From assembly GCF_013778325.1 (NCBI RefSeq), contig NZ_JACEIB010000003.1, forward strand, positions 248,001 to 312,000: a stretch of 64,000 nucleotides of DNA, read 5' to 3'. Positions 1 through 11,085 of the stretch are shown one piece after another. Position 1 is the stretch's first letter, and each line of letters opens with the position of its first letter. The translations under genes and the position numbers were made by a program. The stretch comes from Sphingomonas chungangi. Its GTDB lineage: Bacteria > Pseudomonadota > Alphaproteobacteria > Sphingomonadales > Sphingomonadaceae. The notes beneath the pieces are model-generated. The model worked only from the letters and a program-made list of their open reading frames with translations. It had not been told where the DNA came from and did not search any database.

Positions 1-655
1 CAGCGACCGCCTCGCCTACCTCCCGGCCGAGCCACGCGCCGAGGATGGGGTAGGCGATATCGGCGGCAAGGAAATCGGGTTCGAGCCCCATTGCGTCGAT
101 CAGGATCGTGGCGCGCCTCGCGGCGTCGCGATGGAGGCCCATGAGCGGGGCGCGGCCGGAGATGGCGGCGCAGATGTCGAGGAAGTCCCCGTAGCGGTTG
201 GTCCGTGCGCCCAGCACCGAATTGCAGAACGCCACGGCGTTGCTCTCGCCCCAGGCGACATGGCTTCCGAACGTCGGCCGGTGCCCGGCCTGATAGGGCG
301 AGCAGGTCCAGGTCTGGCGACAGCCGAGATCGACATAGGCCTGCGCCAAGCGGTGGGCCATCATCCGCGTTTCGGGCGACAGGCGCTCGCGATCCCGATG
401 CAGCAGGTCGAGCGCGCCGACGTTGAGCGTGCTCGGCACCGCCACCCGGCCGCCGTCATGCACCAGCCGCTCGGCGAACAGAACGCCCGCTTCGCCATGA
501 TACAGGCATCCGTCGATATGCGCCGATTCGATCGTCACCAGTTCGGAGGCGCCCATCATGCGGCCGGCGTCGGCGATCACCCGCAGCGCCAGCGCCGCTG
601 CGGGGCCTTCGCGGCCGTCGAGCATCGCCTGCTCGGCGATGGATAATGTCAGCAT
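1..655 (-). CDS. acnX: Aconitase X (AcnX) catalytic domain, partial; likely cis-3-hydroxy-L-proline dehydratase
   Basis: Reading leftwards from an ATG at 653-655, an open frame runs off the left edge (about 218 codons seen). It shows the AcnX (formerly DUF521) pattern: LTxxEqaMLdGreGpAAALAlRV at the N-terminus, YHGEAGVLFAERLV, VPSTLNVGALDLLH, CRQTWTCSPYQ, and WGESNAVAFCNSVLGARTNR with conserved cysteines that hold the Fe-S cluster in this superfamily. Characterised bacterial AcnX enzymes dehydrate cis-3-hydroxy-L-proline to delta1-pyrroline-2-carboxylate. The OCD-family reductase at 3921 would supply the next step. The gene lies 101 bp downstream of the XRE-cupin gene on the same strand. Whether the swivel domain is fused or separate cannot be seen because the C-terminus is outside the window. 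Family call is firm; substrate is inferred from context. Confidence 0.9.
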   Translation of the reverse strand, partial: MLTLSIAEQAMLDGREGPAAALALRVIADAGRMMGASELVTIESAHIDGCLYHGEAGVLFAERLVHDGGRVAVPSTLNVGALDLLHRDRERLSPETRMMAHRLAQAYVDLGCRQTWTCSPYQAGHRPTFGSHVAWGESNAVAFCNSVLGARTNRYGDFLDICAAISGRAPLMGLHRDAARRATILIDAMGLEPDFLAADIAYPILGAWLGREVGEAVA

Positions 656-683
656 TTGTCGCCTTGACGATATGGATAATTAT

Positions 684-702
684 TTCGCCATACAGTCAAT
701 AA
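684..702 (-). promoter_or_regulatory. Candidate XRE-cupin operator, copy 1 (upstream of acnX)
   Basis: Minus strand reads TTATTGACTGTATGGCGAA. It matches the copies at 1604-1622 and 1484-1502 around a core TTGNCTRTATG. It lies between acnX and the regulator gene. Assignment to the XRE protein is inferred from position only. Confidence 0.4.
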
Positions 703-756
703 TTCCGCGCAAATTGTCAATCGTCCTGCTGTATGCTGACATCGCGGCCGCCGCCC

Positions 757-1473
757 TCACGATGCGCGCTGGCGCTTCCCGACGGCCACCGTCGAAGGTT
801 GCTCCTGCCGGGCGTCCAGCGCCCGCTTGACGAAGGGGATGATGTCGTCGGTGTCCTTGCGCTCGGCGTCGGTGCCGATGCACAGGATGCGCGCCGCGCC
901 TTCGCCGGCATTGACGTAGGCGTGGCCCATCTGGCTGTCGAAGAAGACGCTCTCACCGATCTTCAGGCGCAGAGGAGCGTAGGTTTCGGTGTGGACCTCG
1001 ATCTCCCCCTCGATGACATAGGCGAATTCGTCGCCTTCGTGACGGATCAGCCCGTCGAACTCGGCGGCGCTGCGCGCGTGGATATCCATGATCACCGGGG
1101 TGAAGCGCTTCTTGATCAGATCGTGGGCGAGATAGTGATAGGTGTAGACGCCTGCCTCGATCTCGAAGCCGTCCGAATTGCGATGAACGCTTCGCCGGCC
1201 GGCGAAGTGATCGCGATTCTGCTTGGCCCCGCCCGACGTGAAAAGCCTCGAAATGTCGATCGAGAGCGATTCGGCCAGCTGCACCAGCTTGTCGTAGGTG
1301 AGCGATCGCTGGCCGTTCTCGATCTTGGACAGCATCGAGATCGAAAAGCCCGTCGCCGCCGCAGCGTCGGCGAGGCTCCAGCCGCGCTCCTTGCGTATCG
1401 ATCGCAGCGCCTCGCCCAGCGTGGCCCGTGACCGTTCCGTATCCTCGATGGCTGTCAACGCCGCTTTCCTCAT
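757..1473 (-). CDS. XRE-family transcriptional regulator with C-terminal cupin
   Basis: 238 aa. Residues about 20-75 form a helix-turn-helix of the XRE/Cro type (LRSIRKERGWSLADAAAATG, then SISMLSKIENGQRSL). Residues about 150-215 form a small cupin barrel (RHEGDEFAYVIEGEIEVH, GESVFFDSQMGHAYVN). This architecture is common in regulators that sense a small metabolite and control nearby amino-acid or polyamine catabolism. It is divergent from the TonB receptor at 1673 and upstream of acnX on the same strand, so it is the obvious local regulator. Three copies of a shared motif (684-702, 1484-1502, 1604-1622) surround it. The ligand is unknown; a hydroxyproline-derived metabolite is an inference from the neighbours. 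Confidence 0.88.
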   Translation of the reverse strand: MRKAALTAIEDTERSRATLGEALRSIRKERGWSLADAAAATGFSISMLSKIENGQRSLTYDKLVQLAESLSIDISRLFTSGGAKQNRDHFAGRRSVHRNSDGFEIEAGVYTYHYLAHDLIKKRFTPVIMDIHARSAAEFDGLIRHEGDEFAYVIEGEIEVHTETYAPLRLKIGESVFFDSQMGHAYVNAGEGAARILCIGTDAERKDTDDIIPFVKRALDARQEQPSTVAVGKRQRAS

Positions 1474-1483
1474 CGTCTATGTT

Positions 1484-1502
1484 GCCCACTTATAGGCATA
1501 AA
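1484..1502 (-). promoter_or_regulatory. Candidate XRE-cupin operator, copy 2 (just upstream of the regulator gene)
   Basis: Minus strand reads TTTATGCCTATAAGTGGGC. It shares 13 of 19 positions with the copy at 1604-1622 and begins 11 bp upstream of the regulator start codon, a position suited to autorepression. Inferred from recurrence. Confidence 0.4.
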
Positions 1503-1603
1503 TTGCCCGTCTCTCAACGACCCGGGATGACCGGAAGCATCCGATGCGCATAACCCAAGCGGCACCGGGCCGTGCGGTCGAATGCCCATCTAATTTCCTT
1601 TTA

Positions 1604-1622
1604 GTCCACATATAGACAATAT
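1604..1622 (-). promoter_or_regulatory. Candidate XRE-cupin operator, copy 3 (upstream of TonB receptor)
   Basis: Minus strand reads ATATTGTCTATATGTGGAC. It lies about 50 bp before the TonB receptor start and shares 13 of 19 positions with each of the other two copies. It would place the receptor under the same regulator as acnX. Confidence 0.4.
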
Positions 1623-1672
1623 GGAAAATTTATGTTTTGTTACGTCCATTCCAAATAATAAGGGGGTGGCAT

Positions 1673-3856
<2,184 letters not shown>

Positions 3857-3861
3857 GGCCG

Positions 3862-3884
3862 GGCCGGGGGCGTCGTCCCCGGCC
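3862..3884 (+). terminator. Possible hairpin terminator after the TonB receptor
   Basis: GGCCGGGG and CCCCGGCC form an 8-bp stem around a 7-nt loop just after the stop codon. The following TTGCTC is a poor U-tract, so termination may be partial and allow read-through into the downstream genes. Confidence 0.35.
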
Positions 3885-3920
3885 TTGCTCCGGAACACCG
3901 GTATAGCAGGGGGATGCTGA

Positions 3921-4901
3921 GTGCCCGTGCATCTTGATCGGGAGGCGCTTGTCGGGTTGCTCGCGCAGGGCGATCTGAACCGTCGGGTCGCCCGGGCTTT
4001 CGTGCAGCCGGCGGCGGTCCCGGTTCGCCAGCGGCTCGACGCTTCGCGCAGGCGGGAACTGCTGGTGATGCCGGCGTATTCCGGCCGGTTCGCGGGCGTC
4101 AAGATACTCACCGTGGTTCCAGAGAATGTAACGATCGACGAGCCGGTGATCTCGGGCCTGTTCCTGCTGTTCGACTTCGAAAGTGGCGCGCCGCTCGCGA
4201 CCATGGATGCGGGCGAACTGACCGCATGGCGGACCGCCGCCGTCTCGGCGATCGCGGCGGATGCGCTGGCGAAGCCGGATGCGACCCGGCTGACCGTCCT
4301 GGGCTCGGGGCACCTCGCGCCTTACCTTGCCGCAGCCCATGCCCGCATCCGCCCGATCGAGCATATCGCGATCTGGGCGAGACGGCCGGACCAGGCCGAG
4401 CGTGTCGCCTCCAGCGTTCGCGAGGATCTCGGCGGCGTTCCGGTGGAGGTCTGCACCGATATCGAGCGCGCCGTTCGCTCCGCCGATTTGGTGAGCGCCG
4501 CCACCCGTGCAACCGCGCCGCTCATTCGCGGCGAATGGCTCGCGCCCGGCGTGCACGTCGATCTGGTCGGCGGCTATCGGCCCGACATGCGCGAGATCGA
4601 CGATCACGGCATCACCCGTGGGCCGATCTTCGTCGACAGCATCGAAGGCGCGCTCGCCGAAGCGGGCGATCTCATCGATCCGATCGAACGGGGCGTGCTG
4701 GCCCGGGAGGCCATCGCCGGGGATCTGGCCGCATTGATCTCGGGCCGGGCAGGGCGCGGCTCGGCTAACGAGATCACCATCTTCAAATCGGTCGGGACCG
4801 CGCTTGCGGATCTGGCCGCGGCCGTCGCGGCGTGGGAACGGAGCCAGTCGGCATCCATCGGCGCCGATGCCGGAAAAGTGCTGTCTCCGATCAAGGGTTA
4901 G
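3921..4901 (+). CDS. Ornithine cyclodeaminase/mu-crystallin family protein; likely delta1-pyrroline-2-carboxylate reductase
   Basis: 326 aa from a GTG at 3921. The protein follows the OCD/mu-crystallin fold: N-terminal substrate region with VKILTV and the typical DAGELTAWRTAA segment, a Rossmann NAD(P) site (LTVLGSGHLAPY, then IAIWARRPDQAERVA), and the family C-terminus ITIFKSVGTALADLAAA. In this family enzymes of the LhpI type reduce delta1-pyrroline-2-carboxylate to L-proline, the product step after AcnX. That fits acnX being in the same locus. True ornithine cyclodeaminase, alanine dehydrogenase or ketimine reductase activity remains possible. The S9 peptidase follows after 3 bp, suggesting co-transcription. 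Confidence 0.85.
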   Translation: MPVHLDREALVGLLAQGDLNRRVARAFVQPAAVPVRQRLDASRRRELLVMPAYSGRFAGVKILTVVPENVTIDEPVISGLFLLFDFESGAPLATMDAGELTAWRTAAVSAIAADALAKPDATRLTVLGSGHLAPYLAAAHARIRPIEHIAIWARRPDQAERVASSVREDLGGVPVEVCTDIERAVRSADLVSAATRATAPLIRGEWLAPGVHVDLVGGYRPDMREIDDHGITRGPIFVDSIEGALAEAGDLIDPIERGVLAREAIAGDLAALISGRAGRGSANEITIFKSVGTALADLAAAVAAWERSQSASIGADAGKVLSPIKG

Positions 4902-4904
4902 TCC

Positions 4905-7448
4905 ATGCGAGCCACGACGTTCCGAATTGCCATCTCCCTGGCCGCGCTGACTATCGTCGGCGCGAACGGCGCCGCGCTCGCCGCCAGCGCGGCGGATTAT
5001 GCCAAAGCCGATCGGCTGCGGGCATTCGACGAGCGGAAGGTCGGCGGACTCATCTTCCCGCACTGGCTAAGCGACGGGCGACGCTTCTATTTCCGCTCCT
5101 TCGGGCTGAACGAACAGCCCGGCACGGTCTTCCTGGTCGATCCGCAGGCCGGCACAAAAGCGCCACTGTTCGATGCGGTCGCGATCGCAAAGACTTTGTC
5201 TCGCGAGGGCGGCACGCGCGTGGACGCCATGGCGCTGCCGGACTGGACGCTGGTCGATGGCGACACGCGGCTCGCCGTGCGGATCCGCGAGCGCGAATAT
5301 CGCTGTGCGCTGACCGACAGCACCTGCGCCCCTGCCACCGCCGCCGAGATCGCCGCCGAGCGTGCCCATGACGTACCGGACTGGGCCGTCCGCTCGCCCG
5401 ACGGGCGATGGGACGCCTTCGTATGGAATCACAATGCCTATGTCGTGGCGGTGAGGGACGAACAGGCGGGCGCGTTGCCGCCGCTCCGGCCGCTTTCGTC
5501 GACGGACGGCAATAGCAGCTTCGGGGACGTCGCGGATGCGGCCTTCCTGCCGACCGGCCAGCGCGAGGGCTGCGATCTCGGAGCGCCCGTCGGGCCTAAC
5601 CTGCCCGCAAACCCGCAATTCGCTCCGCCGCCTGCCGGATCGATCGCGCTGACGACCGATGGGGAAACCCTCTGGAGCTACGGGCCGCGCTTCAAGATGG
5701 GCACCGAGGTCGCCACTCTCGACGCCGATCGGTACCGGCCGACCAAGGGAGAGTTCGCCTGGTCGCCCGATTCCAGGCGCCTGCTCGTCCGTCGCAGCGA
5801 TATCCGTGGCGTCCGCGTCTATCCGCTCTATTCTTCGACCAGCACGACGCCGGTGGATCACAGCTATTATTATGCGGTGCCCGGCGACAAGGCGATCCCC
5901 CAGGCGACCTATTACCTGCTCGACGTGGCGAGCCGCCGTTCGGTGAAGGTCGATGTCCCGCCGACGGGGCTGATCCTCATGCCCAATGCCGCGCAATGGT
6001 CGCCCGACAGCCGCGCGCTGCTGATCCAGACGGCCGACCGCGGCCCGAAGGAGATCGATTTCTGGAAGGTCGATCCGGCCAGCGGCGTGGCGCACGCGCT
6101 GATCAAGGAGCGCTCCGAAACGTTCGCCGAGATGAGCAATGGCGGCGAGGACAATGTCGTGGCGGTCACGCCCGACGGGCAGGACATCTTCTGGTTCTCC
6201 GAACGCGACGGCTGGGGGCATCTCTACCGCTATGGGCCGGACGGAACGCTCAAGAACCAGGTAGAGAAGGGCGACTATTCGGTCGACAAGATCGTCCGGA
6301 TCGATTCGCAGGCGCAGTGGATCTATTTCACCGCCTGGGGCAAGACGGCGGGCAATCCCTATTACCGTCACCTCTATCGCATCCACTTTGACGGCACCGG
6401 CCTGACCGCGCTGACCGACGCGCCCGGCGACCACGACATCCATGCGGCGCCGGACGGCAGCTATTTCATCGACACGCTGTCCGCGATCGACAAGCCGCCC
6501 GTCACCAGCATCCTTCACCTCGACGGCACGCCCATGATGACCGTCTCACGCGGCGACGAGACGCCATTGCGTGGGCTGGGCTGGCGCCCGGCCGAAACCT
6601 TCACGGTCAAGGCCCGCGACGGCAAGACCGATCTCTGGGGCGTGATGTACAGGCCCGTCGATTTCGATCCGAAGAAGACGTATCCGATCGTCACCAACGT
6701 CTATCCCGGGCCGTTCATGGGCAGCGTCGGCAAGGTCTGGCAATTCCAGGGGGCGGACAATTTCGAGCGCCATGCCGAGGACATGACCGGCATGGCGACC
6801 CACGGCGAGGGCATGGGGCAGTCGCTCGCCAATCTCGGCTTCATCGTCATCAAGCTGAACGCGCTGGGATCGGCCCAGCGATCCAAGGCGATGCAGGATT
6901 TCTTCTATGGCCGCGCCGCCGACAACGGCCTGCCGGACCAGATCGCCGCGATCCGCCAGCTGGCCACCCGCTATCCCTGGATCGATGCGAGCCGCGCCGG
7001 CATCTTCGGCCATTCAGGCGGCGGCTATGCGGCGGCGGCGGGCCTGCTCCACTATCCCGACTTCTTCAAAGTCGGCGTGTCGGAGGCCGGCAATCACGAT
7101 TTCCGCATCTACGGCTGGTATTGGGGCGAGCAGTATCAGGGCCCGCTCGAAACGGCGGCCGACAATGCCCGCTACGAGGCGCAGGCCAACTACAAATATG
7201 CCGATCAGTTGAAGGGCAAGCTGCTCCTCGTCCACGGCGATATGGACTGCAACAACCCGCCATCCGAGACACTGCGCCTCGTCGATGCGCTCGAGAAGCA
7301 GGGCAAGGATTTCGACTTCCTGATGGCGACCGACGCCGGCCACCAGATGCCGAGCTACGTGATGAAGCGGGCGTGGGACTATTTCGTCTCCAACCTCGCC
7401 GGGCAGCCCGTGCCCACGAATTTCAAGCCGGGACCGCGAGAATTTTGA
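4905..7448 (+). CDS. Secreted S9 peptidase, dipeptidyl peptidase IV-like
   Basis: 847 aa. Residues about 1-27 are a signal peptide (hydrophobic core, cleavage near ALAAS), so the enzyme is periplasmic or exported. The N-terminal two-thirds is a beta-propeller with WSPDSR-type blades (EFAWSPDSRRLLV, AQWSPDSRALL). The C-terminal alpha/beta hydrolase domain carries nucleophile Ser704 in GHSGGG, Asp781 in HGDMDCNN and His813 in DAGHQ. Family S9 members cleave after proline in short peptides. The nucleophile motif GHSGGG differs from the usual GWSYGG of DPP IV. It sits 3 bp after the OCD-family gene and 29 bp before a second S9 peptidase. Confidence 0.9.
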   Translation: MRATTFRIAISLAALTIVGANGAALAASAADYAKADRLRAFDERKVGGLIFPHWLSDGRRFYFRSFGLNEQPGTVFLVDPQAGTKAPLFDAVAIAKTLSREGGTRVDAMALPDWTLVDGDTRLAVRIREREYRCALTDSTCAPATAAEIAAERAHDVPDWAVRSPDGRWDAFVWNHNAYVVAVRDEQAGALPPLRPLSSTDGNSSFGDVADAAFLPTGQREGCDLGAPVGPNLPANPQFAPPPAGSIALTTDGETLWSYGPRFKMGTEVATLDADRYRPTKGEFAWSPDSRRLLVRRSDIRGVRVYPLYSSTSTTPVDHSYYYAVPGDKAIPQATYYLLDVASRRSVKVDVPPTGLILMPNAAQWSPDSRALLIQTADRGPKEIDFWKVDPASGVAHALIKERSETFAEMSNGGEDNVVAVTPDGQDIFWFSERDGWGHLYRYGPDGTLKNQVEKGDYSVDKIVRIDSQAQWIYFTAWGKTAGNPYYRHLYRIHFDGTGLTALTDAPGDHDIHAAPDGSYFIDTLSAIDKPPVTSILHLDGTPMMTVSRGDETPLRGLGWRPAETFTVKARDGKTDLWGVMYRPVDFDPKKTYPIVTNVYPGPFMGSVGKVWQFQGADNFERHAEDMTGMATHGEGMGQSLANLGFIVIKLNALGSAQRSKAMQDFFYGRAADNGLPDQIAAIRQLATRYPWIDASRAGIFGHSGGGYAAAAGLLHYPDFFKVGVSEAGNHDFRIYGWYWGEQYQGPLETAADNARYEAQANYKYADQLKGKLLLVHGDMDCNNPPSETLRLVDALEKQGKDFDFLMATDAGHQMPSYVMKRAWDYFVSNLAGQPVPTNFKPGPREF

Positions 7449-7477
7449 GCGCCGATGCCTGAATCTAGGAGCCAGCA

Positions 7478-9937
7478 GTGAGGTTCAGCAAGATCGCCCC
7501 GGCAATCCTTCTCGCGACCGCAGCGCGGGCGGCTCCGCCCATCGCGGACGGTTATCATCGGGCGCCGTCGCCGATCGCGGCGATGATCGACGCCAAGCCG
7601 ATGCCCAGGGTGCTGGTTTCGCCCGACCAGACCAGCCTGGCGATCATCGGACGGGAGGGGCTGCCCCACATCGCGACACTGGCCAAGCCCATCCTGCGCC
7701 TCGCCGGCACGCGTATCGATCCCGCGACCGACGGGCCGGCGGAGGAGCGGGTCGACTGGCTCGACAGCCTTGCCTTCCGCTCGATCGCGGACGGTCGCGA
7801 GGTGAAGGTCGCATTGCCGCCCGATACCCGCTTCATGGCACCAGGCTGGTCGCCGGACGGTCGCCATCTCGCGTTCGTCGTGCAGGAGAAAGACGGGCTT
7901 GCGCTCTGGATCGCCGATCGCAATGGCGTCGCCCGAAAGCTGATCGGGCGCGTGAACGCAGTGTTCGAAGGCTGGCCCTACGTTTGGTCGCCGGACAGCA
8001 AGGCGCTCGTCGTCCGCGTGCAGAATCCCGACCGGGCGGCGTCGCCGCCCGCGCAAGCCGAGGCGAACGCCCCGGTCGTCCAGGAGAATGACGGCCGCGC
8101 CGTCGCCGCATGGACGTTCGAGGACCTCCTCCAGAACAAGCAGGACGAGGCGCTGTTCGATTTCTACTTCTCCGGCCGTCTGGAGCGTGTTCCCGTCGAT
8201 GGCGGGCCGAAGACGTCGATTACCGCGACCGGCCTCTGGCAGAATTTCTCGATCTCGCCGGATGGTCGTTACCTGCTCACGGAGCGGCTGAAGCGGCCTT
8301 ACAGCTACGTCCTGCCGGCCAATCTCTTCCCGACCGAGATCGCCGTGTCGACCATGCAGGGTCAGCGTGTTCGGCTGATCGCAGACCGGCCGCTGGCCGA
8401 CGATCTGCCCGTCGATTTCGACGCCCGCGCCCGTGGTCCGCGCGAGGAACAGTGGCGCTCTGACGCGCCCGCGACATTGGCATGGGTTGAAGCGCAGGAT
8501 GGCGGCGATCCGAAGGCGGCCGTTCCGTATCATGATCGCCTTCTGGAGCAGGCGGCACCATTTTCAGCGGCGCCAGTCAAGCTCGTCGATCTAAGGAGCC
8601 GTTATTATGCCTTGCTCTGGGGCGATGACGGCGTCGCGATGGCGATCGACCGCGAATGGAAGTCGCGGACCGAAACACGCTATATGATCGCACCGGGCCG
8701 GCCTGCCGCGGCCCGGTTGTTCCTGACATGGAATTACCAGGATCAATATGGTGATCCTGGCATGCCGCTCCTGCGCGCCAACGCAGCGGGCATGCCGGTG
8801 ATGCAGTTCACGCCGGATCATGCGGGATTGTTCATGACCGGCGTCGGCGCGGGCAAGGCGGGCGCCTTTCCATTCCTTGCCGAAGCGCCCCTGGCCGGTG
8901 GCAGCGAACGGCGGCTCTGGACGGCGCAGCCGCCTTATTACGAAGAGGTCATGGCGCTTCTCGATCCGGCCAGCACCGAGATCCTGACGCGGCGCGAGAG
9001 TGCGACCGAGCCACCGAATTATATGGTTCATTCCGGTACCGACGCCTCCCCCCGGCGCGTAACCGATTTCGCGGATCCCATGCCGGACTTCGCCGGGGTG
9101 CGCCGGCAGTCGGTGACCTATCGACGGTCGGACGGATTGCCGCTGTCCGGCACGCTCTACCTGCCGGTGGGCTACGACTCCACGCGTGACGGACCGCTGC
9201 CGACCCTGCTCTGGGCCTACCCGGCCGAGTTCACCGATGCTTCGGTCGCCGGCCAGACGGTCGACGATGGCAATCGCTTTATCCGTCCACGCTGGTTCAG
9301 CGACCTTTATCTGGCGACACGGGGCTATGCGGTGCTCGACGATCCGGCGATGCCGATCGTCGGTGAGCAAGGTGCCGAGCCGAACGACACCTACGTGCAG
9401 CAACTGTCCGCCGACGCGAAAGCGGCCATCGATGCGGTGGTCGCGCTGGGCATCGCCGATCGCGGCCGCATCGCGGTCGGGGGGCATAGCTACGGCGCGT
9501 TCATGACAGCCAATTTGCTGGCTCACACCGATTATTTCCGGGCGGGACTGGCCTTGTCCGGTGCCTATAACCGCACCCTGACACCATTCGGTTTCCAGGC
9601 CGAGCAGCGTACCTACTGGCAGGCGCCGGACGTCTATCGCGCGATGTCGCCGTTCAACTTCGCCGATCGGATCAAGGCGCCGATCCTCCTGATGCACGGC
9701 GAGGCCGACGACAATCCGGGGACGTTCCCGATCCAATCCGAGCGCATGTACGCTGCGTTGAAGGGGCAGGGGGCAACGGTGCGCTACGTCGTGCTGCCGC
9801 ACGAGGCGCATTGGTACGAGGCGGAGGAATCCACCCAGGAAACGCTCTGGCAGATGACCGACTGGCTCGACCGGTATGTGAAGCCGGCGGCCGGAACCGT
9901 ATCAGGACCCGCCGGAGCGAAGCAGACGCCACGATGA
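7478..9937 (+). CDS. Secreted S9 peptidase, glutamyl-endopeptidase-like (S9D type)
   Basis: 819 aa from a GTG at 7478 with CTAGGAGCC upstream as ribosome site. A short signal peptide is present (MRFSKIAPAILLATAARA). A beta-propeller is followed by a catalytic domain with Ser671 in GGHSYGAFM, Asp744 in HGEADDNPGT and His778 in LPHEAHWY. The stretch around SGAYNRTLTPFGFQ closely matches the plant/bacterial glutamyl endopeptidase group of S9, which prefers cleavage after Glu rather than Pro. Together with the DPP IV-like enzyme it would degrade imported peptides to small units. The stop codon overlaps the next gene's ATG (ATGA at 9934). Confidence 0.87.
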   Translation: MRFSKIAPAILLATAARAAPPIADGYHRAPSPIAAMIDAKPMPRVLVSPDQTSLAIIGREGLPHIATLAKPILRLAGTRIDPATDGPAEERVDWLDSLAFRSIADGREVKVALPPDTRFMAPGWSPDGRHLAFVVQEKDGLALWIADRNGVARKLIGRVNAVFEGWPYVWSPDSKALVVRVQNPDRAASPPAQAEANAPVVQENDGRAVAAWTFEDLLQNKQDEALFDFYFSGRLERVPVDGGPKTSITATGLWQNFSISPDGRYLLTERLKRPYSYVLPANLFPTEIAVSTMQGQRVRLIADRPLADDLPVDFDARARGPREEQWRSDAPATLAWVEAQDGGDPKAAVPYHDRLLEQAAPFSAAPVKLVDLRSRYYALLWGDDGVAMAIDREWKSRTETRYMIAPGRPAAARLFLTWNYQDQYGDPGMPLLRANAAGMPVMQFTPDHAGLFMTGVGAGKAGAFPFLAEAPLAGGSERRLWTAQPPYYEEVMALLDPASTEILTRRESATEPPNYMVHSGTDASPRRVTDFADPMPDFAGVRRQSVTYRRSDGLPLSGTLYLPVGYDSTRDGPLPTLLWAYPAEFTDASVAGQTVDDGNRFIRPRWFSDLYLATRGYAVLDDPAMPIVGEQGAEPNDTYVQQLSADAKAAIDAVVALGIADRGRIAVGGHSYGAFMTANLLAHTDYFRAGLALSGAYNRTLTPFGFQAEQRTYWQAPDVYRAMSPFNFADRIKAPILLMHGEADDNPGTFPIQSERMYAALKGQGATVRYVVLPHEAHWYEAEESTQETLWQMTDWLDRYVKPAAGTVSGPAGAKQTPR

Positions 9938-10734
9938 GCGGCCCTCCCGCAGACCATACGAGAGCGCCACCTCGCGCCCGGATGGCCGGCTACGTGACGT
10001 TGGGTGCCATCACGAACTTCTTCGACACATTCGGCATAGGCTCGTTCGCTACGACGACCGTCGCTTTGAAATCCTTCCGCCTGACCGACGATAGGAATAT
10101 CCCCGGCACCCTGATCGTGGGGCACGCATTGCCGGTGTTCGCGCAGGCAGCGGTTTTCATCGCCGCGGTGAAAGTCGATCGGGTCACGCTAACTCTCATG
10201 ATCGTTGCGGCGGTGGTGGGCGCATGGCTGGGGGCCATGCTCCTTCCGAAGACATCGGTTCGGGTGATCCGGCTCTGCATAGGGCTGGCGCTGCTCGTCG
10301 CTTCCGCGATGATGGTTCTGACAAATCTGGGCTGGTTACCATTGGGTGGCGATGCGACCGGCCTGACCGGAGTGCGACTGGCGGCCGCCGTTGGCGGCAA
10401 TGTCCTGCTCGGTATGCTGATGGTGTTCGGCGTCGGGCTTTATGGGCCCTGCATGATTCTGGTGAGCCTGTTGGGCATGAATACGGCAGCGGCATTTCCA
10501 ATTATGATGGGTTCGTGCGCCGTGCTGATGCCGGTTTCTGCGGCTCGCATCATCAGATCGAGCGCCTTCGATCGGTCGGTGGCGATCGGACTGGCTGCAG
10601 GCGGGGTGCCAGCCGTGCTCGTCGCCGCGCTCGTAGTGCGGTCGCTGCCAACCATGATCCTACGATGGATCGTCGTCGTCGTCGGCTATCTGGGATGCCG
10701 TTTCCTGAAAACTGCGCGACGCCAATCGACTTGA
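9934..10734 (+). CDS. TauE/SafE (TSUP) family membrane permease
   Basis: 266 aa from the ATG overlapping the stop of the upstream peptidase. The sequence is mostly hydrophobic with about seven to eight membrane segments and the TSUP-type N-terminal pattern (AGYVTLGAITNFFDTFGIGSF) and a repeated second half (MVFGVGLYGPCMILVSLLGMN). TSUP proteins move organic or inorganic anions, often sulfonates or carboxylates, across the inner membrane. The translational coupling to the peptidase suggests export or import of a product of the peptide pathway; the substrate is not predictable. Confidence 0.82.
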   Translation: MSGPPADHTRAPPRARMAGYVTLGAITNFFDTFGIGSFATTTVALKSFRLTDDRNIPGTLIVGHALPVFAQAAVFIAAVKVDRVTLTLMIVAAVVGAWLGAMLLPKTSVRVIRLCIGLALLVASAMMVLTNLGWLPLGGDATGLTGVRLAAAVGGNVLLGMLMVFGVGLYGPCMILVSLLGMNTAAAFPIMMGSCAVLMPVSAARIIRSSAFDRSVAIGLAAGGVPAVLVAALVVRSLPTMILRWIVVVVGYLGCRFLKTARRQST

Positions 10735-11085
10735 TTGAATGGCGATATCGCTCCAGCCGGCGCATGGCTTTCGTCAGAGCGACTTGGCTGATCCCTTCGA
10801 GTGCCGATATATAGTCGAGCAAAGCGCGGCTGAAGGAGCTGTCCACGCCGGCAAGGCAGGTACGCCCATGTTGGTTGGATTTCGCCGGCGAACCCCATTG
10901 AATAGGGCTCTCGGTCGGCGGATAATACCGTTAGCGACGCGATCCGCCTTTCGCGGCCGGCATCCGACCACAGGCGGGGGCGTGTCGAACGCGGCTTGAC
11001 CTCAAGTGAACTTGAACTGCTACCAACCATGCGACGGCGAGTCCTTATGGACAGCCGCCATCAGGTCGCTTGAAGGAGTAGCACC
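10735..11085. other. Intergenic stretch, no supported gene
   Basis: 351 bp between the permease and the FAD monooxygenase. Minus strand has a 97-codon open frame ending inside the permease whose first 37 codons (down from 10846) look protein-like, but there is no ribosome site or recognisable family. It may be a gene remnant. No clear promoter repeat or hairpin was seen. Confidence 0.3.

Noticed and set aside
10553-10846. Small minus-strand gene of 97 codons
   Set aside because: No ribosome site or family match, and most of it is antisense to the TSUP permease; kept only as a note on the intergenic stretch.
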